A DNA stretch of 64,000 nucleotides from NCBI GenBank assembly GCA_947034895.1, contig OX344762.1, forward strand, positions 28,996,760 to 29,060,759. The letters run 5' to 3'. This document shows positions 26,721 to 37,400 of the stretch, piece after piece. The first letter of the stretch is position 1, and each line of letters opens with the position of its first letter. The notes beneath the pieces are model-generated. The model made no database searches and was not told the origin of the DNA. It saw only the letters and a list, made by a program, of their open reading frames with translations. The DNA comes from Rhytidiadelphus loreus. Lineage: Eukaryota > Streptophyta > Bryopsida > Hypnales > Hylocomiaceae. Position numbers and translations under genes: made by a program.

Positions 26721-28701
26721 CATTGCAAAATGGTCAAACATCATGTTTGAATTAAAATTTCAATTGTTTAGTGAAACATTGTCATAGTTATAATTTTTGT
26801 TGCAAGAAGTAAAAATAAATAAATATAGGAAAAATCCAATTAATTTGAATTTTTTCAGGTGGTAGTGTGGTGCAAGTAGCAACAAAGATTAGTTTGAAGA
26901 TTTATCAATTAATCATTTTACATTTTACACCTAAAACACCTTTGCCAATGAACTTCAAGCCAAATGCCACTATTAAGCTAAATTTATCCTTTTATAATTG
27001 ATATATAAAATTTTGATATTTTTCAGTAGGAAAAGAGTGTATTATCTATTGATATTAATTTTTTCAAAAATTTTGATGAAAAAATAAAATATTTGTCATT
27101 TTTTAAAGTAAAAAATGAAAATGAAATTATATCAATTGCAGTTTATATTACAATAATTTGAAAGAATAAATATGAAAATTTTGCAATAAATTAAGGTCAG
27201 AATGAGAAATATAATTCTGTAGTTTTACATTTTAAAAATTTTAAAAGAAGAAATGCAAATGCAAAACACAAAATACTAAGTAATTTGGATTTTTTAACAC
27301 ATGGAGCTTGCAATTGCAGTGATTCTGGATTTTTCAAAATTTTAAGATGGAATGAAAGAAAAAATTTCAAAGTTCATTTTCTTAGTTTTGTCATTTTAAA
27401 TCAAAACCAAAAATGATTAATTTAAAGATATAATCCCCGTTACAATCTAGGTTGACCAAAGTGCATCCACTTTGGAAATGCATAAATCGGCTTTAGGGGT
27501 TAAACTACTCCAATCTATTGTTAGCATTGGTGATTTCATCTCTAAAATGTTCATCACTTGTTTAAAAGAACAATTTAAGGAGCCTATTAGTTTATGATCA
27601 CTTCCCCTTAAAAAATAGTTACGGACTAAATAATCTATCCCTAATTTACTTGCATCTTTGAAAATTAAAATGAATTTTAAAAAAATAATGTGAATTTTCA
27701 TTTGTCATATTCTTAAATGAATCTAATATATTTAGCATGAACATGGTCTTTATGCTTTGTAGTGTACATTATAAAATGCTTTTTCACACAAAAAAACACA
27801 ATATGGAATATGGTACAATGCATATTACTTAGTCCATAGTCTTTTAAGGGAGGAGGTCTATAAAGCACTCAAGACATGCACTAAAAGCGTCCACCTCTTG
27901 AAATGTATACTATTTGTATATTTTGCTTTTTCATTACTTCAGCAATGTACAAATAGTGTGCATTTTAGGAGGTGAATGCTTTTAGTGACTACTATGTTTC
28001 AACTTCAAAAATTCGTAACTAATTCCAGAAAACTCCAAAAAATATGAAACAACCTAGGTTAGATGCCAATCCCATTTTTCTTTCAAGGAAAATTTATTGA
28101 AAAACATTTGAAGAAGTCTAACCTCCCCAAAGTCCTAGATAACATTTATTATGTTTTATGACATATATTACAGTCTTGTATAAAGAAACAGATAAGGTGT
28201 GCATCAAGTTCAATTGCACAAGATTCTCTTAATCTTCAATGTTTGAGGAACAAATTTTTTGCTCTACAAGTTCTACTCTCTATTCAATGAAACTCTCACT
28301 GAACACCACTTCCTGGTGTTTGGCCTGAGAGGAAATCTTCAACGTCAACTAAAAAAAACTTAAAGTACACGAGGTCATGGAGTCCACCGAGCAGACAGAT
28401 CTCACAAGCAAAAGCAAGATTGAACACAATATTCAAACTTAGGCAAGGAAGCAAAGTACTCTATTCTAGAATCGTGTGATAATGTCCAGTTCATTGGTTT
28501 CCCGGGTCGTCCTGATAGTACGAAAATCATACACTGCAATCGAATTATTATGAGTCTCTTGCATTGACTGAAGCGGCATCTACAATCAATGTGAAGAAGT
28601 TTGAGTAGGTTGTTGCTGAAAAAGGGAGCCACTGCTACAGAGTGCGGCCAGGGCATATCTTTTGTTGTGTAGCTGGTTATTGTTGTTGATGGATCCGATG
28701 C
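26721..28701. other. AT-rich intergenic DNA with one miniature element
   Basis: No supportable gene apart from the small inverted-repeat element listed at 27,879-27,987. The last 350 bases, which have higher GC content, probably include the 3' UTR of the minus-strand zinc-finger gene. Confidence 0.5.
27879..27987. mobile_element. 109-bp miniature inverted-repeat element with CACTA ends
   Basis: The left end reads CACTAAAAGC and continues through TCCACCTC and ACTATTTGTA. The right end is its imperfect complement, finishing GCTTTTAGTG. Together the arms make an almost complete hairpin. No matching 3-bp target duplication is apparent, so the boundaries or class are less certain than for the longer CACTA elements. 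Confidence 0.65.
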
Positions 28702-31342
28702 TTACAACGACTTCTCCGATGTCCACCCACGACCCTCACATGTTGGACACCCTCGACCTCCTGAGCATATCCCACAGTAGCTCCACTTCTTGGCCAGTCT
28801 GCAACAGAATCGAAGAAGAAAATTATTGTTCGATAATGATCATAACCTTGAGGTTCAACATAGGTAGAAATCTTAACATCACTGCGAGATGTTCAACCCT
28901 TCGATGTCCCAACCCAACCCATTTGCAAAGAAGTCAAACTACATTTTTAATTGCAATTTGGTTATCAAAATTTTGCAACACTATTACTTCTGAAATTTTG
29001 TTCACGCATGAAATAACATGTATCTTAATTGTCAAATTCATTTGGTACAGAATCAAAGTAATATGAATTTTAAGTCCCCCCCCTAAAGAAATCATATTAA
29101 TTACAAAAAAATCCCCCCAAACTAAATCTTTTGGAGAAGGAATCATATGATAGAGTTTCTATACGAAACTGGGGTCTACTTTAGGAAATCCAATAGGTGA
29201 ACATGGCCCAGAGTTTGCATACGAAATAAAATGCTCAATATCTATAATAACAGACTTGAGAAGTTAAGTACAAATTAATGAATTTCTCTCTCTTAGTTGG
29301 ACTTAAAAGCGAGAAAGCTCCTCTTCAAGGTCGAAATTGGGTTTGACCAACAGGCATCAATCCAATAATGAAGCACCGAACACCCTGAAGTTATCGTTTA
29401 CTTAATTTTATTGCATTAAACTTTTGGGAACAAAGGATGGAGTCAATTATATGCGAACTCTCTGAGAGAAAGAACTTACCCAGCCGTGTAGCGGGTGGCC
29501 GCATCTTTGGCAGAAGCTCGTGCCCTCGCAGCAGCCTCTTTAGATGGAGTCTTCAGCAAAAATCCATCCCCATTGCAAGCTGGACAGAGTCCTGAACCTT
29601 TACATTCCTCACACTCTACCTGCACAGAAGCAACCATTCCATATCTGGACTTGAGATATAGATCAACATAAACTTCTACCATTGTTAAGCTGTAAAATTT
29701 CATTCCTGCACAAACAACTTCAATGCTCATGAACTAAGGGCCACTTTAGATCAGAAAGGTCGAAGCAGTACGGATAAATTTCAAGTAAAATCATGTGCAA
29801 ACATGCGTGAGAAAACATGCTTAAAATAATCCATCGCATGTATGACACCATATGAAGTATTTGATATAACAAGTGTCCCTCTCACATGAAAGAAGTAATT
29901 TAAAGCCTTGTTATCCCAAATATTATTCGCATATCACATAGGAGCCACGTAAGTGCCACCTCTTCATGCTCATTCTTGTTACTTGGACTAGTTTAAACTT
30001 GACATTGTTCAAAAAAAAAAAAAATATGAATATTGCACCAATCAAGTCGTGCGATTTCTAAGTTTGAATCCGTGCAATCTAAAGTGGCCCTAAAAACGAG
30101 ATCAATAGTTGTGGTGTCAGTCCATACGTTGGAATTCAGAATCGAAGTGAAGGAGAGTTAATGCCTTACCCTAGTAATTTCCGGTAATATAGGCAACTTC
30201 TCCTTTTTAGATATGGCCACAACAGCAGCCCCCACCACAGCCAACGTTACTGCAGCAGACACAGCAACTGGAATTGCCTGGGTCACCACCCTCGACCTCT
30301 GTTGCCCACCAGGAACCGCAACCCTAATGCTACATCTGCATGCCAAACCAAACACAACGTGCCCTCAACTTCCACCATCCTTGAGCTCAAACCAATTGGT
30401 GGTCGAAGACTAGGTCTTGAACTAGCCAACACAAAATGGAGAGGAAAATCAAAACTACTCACTTCATGTAATGAGTTCCTGAGTAGTAACAAAGGGACAA
30501 GATTACACGGATGATCACCTTGTGTTCACTTGATGCCTTGAACACTGGAACACCCCCACCCCACCCCCGCCAAGAGAAACAAAAATTGCGAATTATTCAC
30601 TGATACAGAACCCTCAAAAGTCAGCTGACTATTCTCTGCCACAATCTAGGTGACCACATTCAATCGTTTAGGGTCTGATATTTGGGTACATCAGCTCCAT
30701 TTCGGGCTTCCAGTGAAATTAAACTGCGATAGGACCAATGGTCATTTGTAACCATAAGTAGACCTCACCATGAATCCTGGGGAAGATTCTCTTGCGATAT
30801 TGTCAAAAAGCTCCTAACAACAGTTTCATTTTCCTGAAACCCCTTTTTCTAGGTTTCGCAAAGAATAACATTGTACCCAGAAACAAATCCATGAAGAGGA
30901 TTACAATAGTCCTCCTTGCAATTCCTGGGTCAACTAGAATTGAGAAAAATCCAACCTTGAGCTTCAGGCACTTGGACTTGCGCCATAAGTTCCCCGTCTC
31001 TCTGAGTTCCCCTCCAAGCCCTGCGCCCAATCTCCATTGCACAAAACCTTAAACCCTAGCCAAGTCTCAAACCTAGTACAAATTCCATAGCCCCATCCCC
31101 TCTGCAATTCCATACATCATCACCAACCTAGTCCAAGAGAAGTACCCTATTTCACTACGCCATGTGCATCTTGTAACAGAGAATTCAATCCTAAGGCAGA
31201 ATTGAAGCAGAGAAAACCTACCTCGCAAGTAAGAATTTTCGACTGTGGGAGAGCACCAAAGATGAGCGACCAATTCCAAAGCATAGACAGCAGACTCATA
31301 CTAACGTTGGCAGCAGATTAGTAGAAGAGTAGGCCAAAGCCC

Positions 31343-31373
<31 letters not shown>

Positions 31374-31532
31374 CATCCATCAGACAGATAGACAGACTCA
31401 GCAAGAGATTTGTGTGAGCTCAAGAGGCGGTGCAAATGTGACATTACCTGCGCATGACACCAGCGACACGAGGAGAGAAGGCTGGGTGGAAGGAGAGGTG
31501 AAAAGTCGGGTTGTGAGAGCAGGAGCCGCCAT
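28702..31532 (-). CDS. Small DnaJ-type CxxCxGxG zinc-finger protein with N-terminal hydrophobic segment, probably plastid
   Basis: Four exons on the minus strand: 31,532-31,448, 30,249-30,170, 29,619-29,480 and 28,798-28,702. All introns are GT-AG with compatible phases, giving 133 residues. Residues 1-28 (MAAPALTTRLFTSPST at the start) are Ser/Thr-rich and look like a transit peptide. Residues 20-41 form a hydrophobic segment that is completed only by splicing exon 1 to exon 2. Four Cys pairs follow in the DnaJ cysteine-rich pattern: CEECKGSG (58-65), CPACNGDG (67-74), CGICSGGRG (110-118) and CPTCEGRG (119-126). An Ala/Lys/Arg helix separates the two halves. There is no J domain, so it belongs with the zinc-finger-only plant proteins (BSD2/LQY1-like in general type) that assist folding or assembly of photosynthetic proteins. 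The exact orthologue and partner are unknown. Exons 3 and 4 are firm; the exon 1 to exon 2 join is inferred from phase and splice signals. An (ATCA)n microsatellite lies in intron 1. Confidence 0.85.
31345..31378. repeat. Tetranucleotide microsatellite (CAAT)n
   Basis: About seven or eight tandem CAAT units, followed by ATCC and GACAGATA variants. It lies in intron 1 of the minus-strand zinc-finger gene. Confidence 0.9.
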
Positions 31533-33224
31533 AGCTCGGATCTCACACACACTACTATTTCCTCACAACCCGAACAACGCAACGATGGAGCCCCTGCCTG
31601 CGACTGTCAAGTAGTCATGGATTTGGATAAAGTAAGCTCTATCTTCAGTGCATGCTTTGAGTCTTCCTTCCGAGAGCCCCATTTTTAGTGTAAAGATTTG
31701 CAAGCGCTTTAAAATGAACTGCTGTGAGCAAGAGCTGGAATGGATATCCCCTGCATGAAAGTCAGATTTGGCATCAATTAAGTCATTTTTGTGAAAAAAA
31801 AGTGTCACATGTCATCTTGTGAATGGTGTAAGGTGACCTGAACCCTTAAGAATCTAACATGAAAATTCAATTTGGGCATTTGAGTGTTGAATTAGATCTT
31901 CACGTACAATATACTTTTTATAGTAACAACTCTTGGGTATTGTAGGAACGATACCTTGATCCAATGAAATTTCACAATTTTGGCCCCTGTAATGTATAGG
32001 GCCAAGGTTATAAGGTAGTATGATAAGCGCAAACTTTCATGCAATGTTGGAATTGGAATTAATAATTTTTGAGTTTTCCTGAGTCAAAATTGTCTCTATG
32101 AAGTTTCATGATGTTTCACTTGAGTTTGTGAGTAGGGAGGAACTGCATTTTAGGAGTAGCATTGCCTTGTAGTCAAGCTAAACTATATGCCACAAATATA
32201 CTATGGGTTTTCAAAATCATTAAATTGCAAAGATTTCTTCTTCATGCATAGATGTTTTTGTAGTAAAAAACAACTTCTTTGTAATTAGTAGACAATACTT
32301 ATAGTAGTTACAATTTTTGGAATAGCTTGTTTTAAGATTTTTGAGTTTTCTAGCTAAACTCATACTTTCTTGCCTACAAATGAAAGAGCCCATAAAATGT
32401 TATCTCTTTCATTTTTCATCCATTTTAACCCCTAAATGCCTAAGGCACCAAATCTTGGTGTCTACAATACTTTTAAGTTACATTAAACTTTACCAAGTTT
32501 CTATTTTTAGTATTTTATATTTTTTGAAAATTTCTTTTTGAAGTCTAGTTTTAGAATCAAAAATTGAATTTTGAAAATGAATGATTATGATTTTTCTATT
32601 CAAGATTTTTTACAAGGGTGTTCATTGCAAATCTTGATTTTTTTAGTGCTAAGAGCTCTTGGAAATGAGCCTCAAATATACTAGAACTTGGAGAAAAAAA
32701 TCACATTAGAAATTCATTTTCAAAATTGTAGATTAGATTTTGAAAAACCATAAATTGATTGGAGTTATGCATATTATGCCCTTTAGCCTCATATTTTTTT
32801 GGCAACCAATTTTTTTGTTTTGACATGTGAAAAGAGGATTGAAAGACTTCAAATCACTTTCATAGTTTTAACACCCTCTTGATAAAACCTTATAATCTTT
32901 CAATCCATAAGTAATATTATTTTGTTTTGTTTTCAATGTGATCTCTAACATGTCTAGCTTGAATTTGTACAGTTACAATTATAAAAAAAATTGATAAAAT
33001 TTATCAAAATGTTGGGTTTTAGTTCAATTTTATTAGAGCAAATTCCAAGAAGCTCAAAAATGGCATAGGGCATTTAGAAGTTCAGCCATGGTTAGTTTGA
33101 GGTTTCTAAGGAAGACGGGTCCAAGATGATAAGATTTTAACACAAAATTGTCCTAAATGCCAATAGGCATATATTAGCAATGCACTATTATCAGTTGACA
33201 ATAAATCTATCAATTTTCTTTAGC
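31533..33224. other. Upstream region of the zinc-finger gene passing into AT-rich DNA
   Basis: The first few hundred bases may hold the promoter and leader of the minus-strand gene. Beyond about 31.8 kb it is AT-rich with no supportable gene. Part of 32.3-32.5 kb resembles the dispersed family at 18.6 kb (a phrase like AACCCCTAAATGCC). Confidence 0.5.
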
Positions 33225-33400
33225 AAATTTGGATGGTAGAGAGGTTGTTTTTATGGTGAAATGTGTTGTCCATCAAGAATTCTCAAAAACTGGGATAATT
33301 TGAAGATGGCAGCTTCACCACTCATTGTCACAACATAGGAATTTTGTTTAAAGTGAAATTTCAGATCTCACTTATGCATAGTATAAGGTAAAACAATCCA
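33225..33400 (-). repeat. Copy of dispersed repeat R1 (also at 40.3, 49.6, 57.5 and 61.6 kb)
   Basis: It contains GAGAGGTTGTTTTTATGGTG and TGTTGTCCATC, then GGGATAATTTGAAGATGG, matching 61,585-61,690 and the complement of 49,730-49,795. The right part contains AGTGAAATTTCAGATCTCA, the complement of the phrase at 40,437-40,455. Non-coding. Confidence 0.6.
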
Positions 33401-33774
33401 TAATAGTCACATCATCCATAGTAGACACCTCATGACCCCATGACGGTTTTCTCAAACCACAATCAATATCTAACCTGACACTCATGGAGTGATTAGTGAC
33501 CGCATTAAGAACACCCAAATTTTCCAATGTAAGAGCATTCCCACGGCAAACTCACCAAAAAAGGGCACCAAATCACAAAAAATTGCTTTCAATTAAATAA
33601 GAGAATTAAACCCACCAACCATCTCACATTTGTTGAAAAATATCTTCATCTTACCTTGAGATTAAATTTGAGTAGAGAAACTCTTTATATACATATGAAG
33701 TAGTAGGATGTAGAACAACCTATGTGGGATAATGTAAACCAAATTCAATAAAACTTGTTGTAAAATTTGCGCTC

Positions 33775-34195
33775 TCTCTTCTAGTTTGTGTGATAAAATT
33801 TTCAGATCAATCCAAGTTATACTGTTTTTTGTGGAGCCAATCAAAATTCACAAGTTCAATTTGAGTTCACCAAACCACATTTGTTGGCTATTGCTTTGGA
33901 GGCTTCTATCTCCTTCATTCTAAGTTTGTTTTTAGTAAAACTTATTGGATTATGTTCCCCTTGAAGTCTAGTTATTGTGGTAAAAATTTCATGTCAATTC
34001 AAGTTGTTTTGAATGTTTGGGAGCAATTCGAAGTTCTAAATTCCAACATTTTTCAATCTCAGCGAACTTTGGCGGCTTATAACTTCTTCATACAAGGTCC
34101 GTTTTCAATAATTTTTTTGTTGGAATAGTTGCGCCTACTAGTCTAGTTTGTGTGGCTAAAATTTCATATCAATACAAGAATTAATGAGTGACTGA
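33775..34195 (+). repeat. Diverged tandem repeat, unit about 180 bp
   Basis: A motif close to CTAGTTTGTGTGRYWAAAATTTC followed by ATCAATNCAAG recurs at about 33,781, 33,968 and 34,143, with spacings of 187 and 175 bp. The sequence between the motifs also aligns: TTTGGAGGCTTCTATCTCC in one unit against TTTGGCGGCTTATAACTTC in the next. There are about 2.3 units, all non-coding. Confidence 0.7.
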
Positions 34196-34412
34196 GAATC
34201 ATTTTAGTGAAAGGATGTTCAGCCGTAAATGTGTTTCTTGCAAAAATGAAGTGGACACTTGTCTTGTATCCACTCTTAGTTCGAAATCAACCCACCTTGG
34301 CTCTCATTATACCATATGTGAAGTATAAACCAACATCTAACAAACCTTATTAAGCTCTTACATTATCAAAAGCCCATTTAAGAACCACTTAGTGTCCATT
34401 TCAAAGCCTCCT

Positions 34413-34420
34413 ATGGGGAC
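34413..34420. repeat. 8-bp target-site duplication, left of the hAT element
   Basis: ATGGGGAC immediately precedes the left inverted repeat. The partner at 39,261-39,268 is ATAGGGAC, one mismatch in eight. Eight-base duplications are characteristic of hAT insertion. Confidence 0.8.
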
Positions 34421-37400
34421 CAGTGATCCCAAAACTGGCTAATTTGCGCCAGATTTCTACCTGTGAGAGACATGTGCAAAATGTCCATTGTGAAAATCAT
34501 GTCCAAAATGAGATTTGGAGCCACATCTTCACAAACGAGCTGGAGAATGTCGTAGTTCGAACTCTTCATCCAACCTGCGAGTAGCATCCAATTTTCAATT
34601 TTTTTTTCATCTGTAGCGACGACACTCTCTGTCTGTCGATGATGTCACGTGGCGGCTGCATCGAAGGGAGGGAATTCGCAGAATTAGGGTTTGGGGTTTC
34701 TCTCCCAAAGTGGCACACTTAGCAAGTAATTGTGTACTTTGATCTGTTCTCTTCGCATTAACGCTCCTGAAGTCATGTCCTCGTTAGCATTAACTTTCAC
34801 AAGATTCGTGTCGTCCATCAGCCCCTATCATGTTTCTGGACGCTCTTGAGATGGCTGCCATTACTGCCATGCATTCACGTTCAAATTTTTTTCTTTTCGA
34901 AACTGGTTTCCTTCCTTCGAATCCGTCTTGGATTTGAAAACTGGAGCTCAATTTGTTGCGCCACTTCCATGTTGCTTTTGAATTTCTAAGATATTGGGAG
35001 GTTCTCCTACATTCAGTGCAATGGGGAATGGAGGCGGCGAGGCGGCGACGGAACAATTCCTCAGGCAATTTAATCGGTCCTTTTGCTCCTGAACTCATGC
35101 ATTTCCAATCTACATTGCTCCGCTCTTGCATCGTCTTGCGCCTTAGATGTTTGCTCCGCTCTTGCTTCGATCGTCTTTGCATTCTCACCTTCTTGGAGTT
35201 TATGGTTGTTGCCGTTGATCAATTTGAGCGTGTCACGGATTTCTGGTTCTACTGTAACTGATCTTCCTTGCATTATCGTCGTTGTTGTTTTGTTTTGGTG
35301 CCGAATTGTTTGCTTGTCATGTTGTTGTTGTGCTGCTGGGGTGCATTGTTAGGGACTTGGGGTGCATGATCACTTCTCAGATGGCGCCCAAATTGAAGCT
35401 TCCGGACAACTTCCGAGTGAAGACCTCTGGATCGAGCCGCAACACGAGCGGTGTGGGCAAATATGTTATGCCGAGTCTCACCCATGTTTCGAAGACACGC
35501 CTAGAGGATTCACTCACAAGTCCAACGCTTCCCGCTTGCCCACCTTCTGAGGTGACTGTGCTTTCTCCGATCACACTGATCGCGAGCGAATGCGAGGATG
35601 AGTTGGCGAAGAAGATAACCAAGTCGACAACAACGTCGAGCCGGAAGAAGCCTAAAACCGCCGCGAGTACTGTGACACGCCGCTCGCAAGAGGTTTGGGC
35701 CTGCCGATTTGCGTGGGCCGAGGGCGAATTTAATTTGAATGGCGATGTTGTTGGGGTCGTCTGCCGCAGCTGCACGATGATCACTGGGAGGCGCAAAGTC
35801 ATGGTTCCTAAACTGTCCAACAACTTGGAGAAGCACGAGGGAAAACGTACCTGCCAAGAGGATGGTGTCCTACTCCCTCATCTGAAGAAAGGCGAAATTT
35901 TTGTCAAGCGGAATTGTCGGCATTTGCAATTGTGCAAGCTCTGGGTTGGGCGGAAGCAGGCAGGCACAGTGGCAGAACAGTTACTTGGTAGCTTAGAGAG
36001 TGACATGAAGAAAAAGGGAGTTCAATTCTCAACCCTTTTCTATATTTTGTCACATGGTCGTCCGATGTGTGATTATGAGCAGCAGCAGCAATTGCTTCGA
36101 CAGTTGAAGATAAGAAATCTCTCAAGAAAGCATTGGTCGGAGAGTACGGGTTGGAAAATGAGTAAACACTTGCATGGATGTGTTCTTGCTGCCCTTAAGA
36201 GTGTTGTTCAGTGTGTGAGTATCATTTCCATTAGTGCTGATGAAGTAACTGCGATGGATAATACTTGCTGGGTTGGCGTCCATGTGTATGCAATGGACTG
36301 TTGGGAGAGAGTATCCCATCTGCTGCATTTGTCTTGTGTTTCTGAGAGCGGCATTGCAGACCGTTTAACCGATGTGATCATGCACGCTCTTATGGCGGAG
36401 GGAAGCTTGTCGCGTGAGGCAATTGCTTCAAAACTTGTTTGTTTTGGTGCTGACGAAGTCAACACCTTCCAAGGATCTCGAACAGGGGTTACCACACAGA
36501 TCCGGGAGAAATGGGCTCATTTTTTATTGGAGCCTCTTGTATAAGTCACCGTCTCAACCTTGCTATTGAGACAATGTCAAAATTTCCGATGGTGTCTAGG
36601 CTGGAGGGCTTCTTCCAATCTGTGTACTCCTATTTCTGCCGAAGCAACAAGCAACATGCTAAGTTGCAGAGGCTTGCTGACCTCATGGAAACTAAGGGAA
36701 ACAAGATGTTAAGAAACGTGAAAACACGTTGGATTTCGATGAGGAGTCCTGCCTCGCGAATCATGTCTGAGTATCGAACTCTGGTGGTGAAGATGGGGAC
36801 AGACATGACACCTGTTGTTGGTCACAAACCACTTCCTAGTGCAGCCGGCAACTTCGATTTGTTGGTCGATATTGAACTTCTTCTGTCGCTGACCATTTTC
36901 ATTCCACTTGTGAATTCAGTGCATTGCTTGATCAAGCTATCGCAGTCCCGTGATATTTTCATTTGCGATTTCTTGAGCGCCCTTAATCTGTGCCAGACTG
37001 AACTGGCTCGCATGTTTCTAGACCCTACCACGGCGTACAACAAAACTGATTTCAAACATTACAATGAATTAGTTTCATTGTCTTGCAAAGACATACCATT
37101 GCAATGGAAAAAGCTTCCCGGAGACAGTGGTTTGTCACATTTGTACTTTGACTTTGGGCACACCCACATCTTTCTCCACTGTCATGACAAGCAGACGGGG
37201 AACCACCTATTTGTGACACAAGAGGAGTTCAATCGGCTGCAGGACAACATTGAGCGGCAATTCTCAAGTGAGGTTTTTTTTTCCTTTTTTTTTTTCCTTT
37301 TTTATCCTTTTTTTTCCTTTGATTTCCTTTTGATTTCCATTTTTTTTGGTTTTGAACTTGGTTTTGAACTTTGCATTCCAAATTTATTTTTTTTGTTTAA

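Noticed and set aside
30283..30492. Extension of zinc-finger exon 2 upstream, or an alternative acceptor at about 30,325
   Set aside because: Using the GCATGCAG acceptor puts the join out of phase with exon 1, and the frame has an in-frame stop at 30,365-30,367. The acceptor at 30,249 joins in phase and completes a hydrophobic segment.
34790..35273. Minus-strand frames of 132 and 67 codons in the hAT leader
   Set aside because: Basic, low-complexity translations with no domain. They lie in the element's leader opposite the transposase direction.
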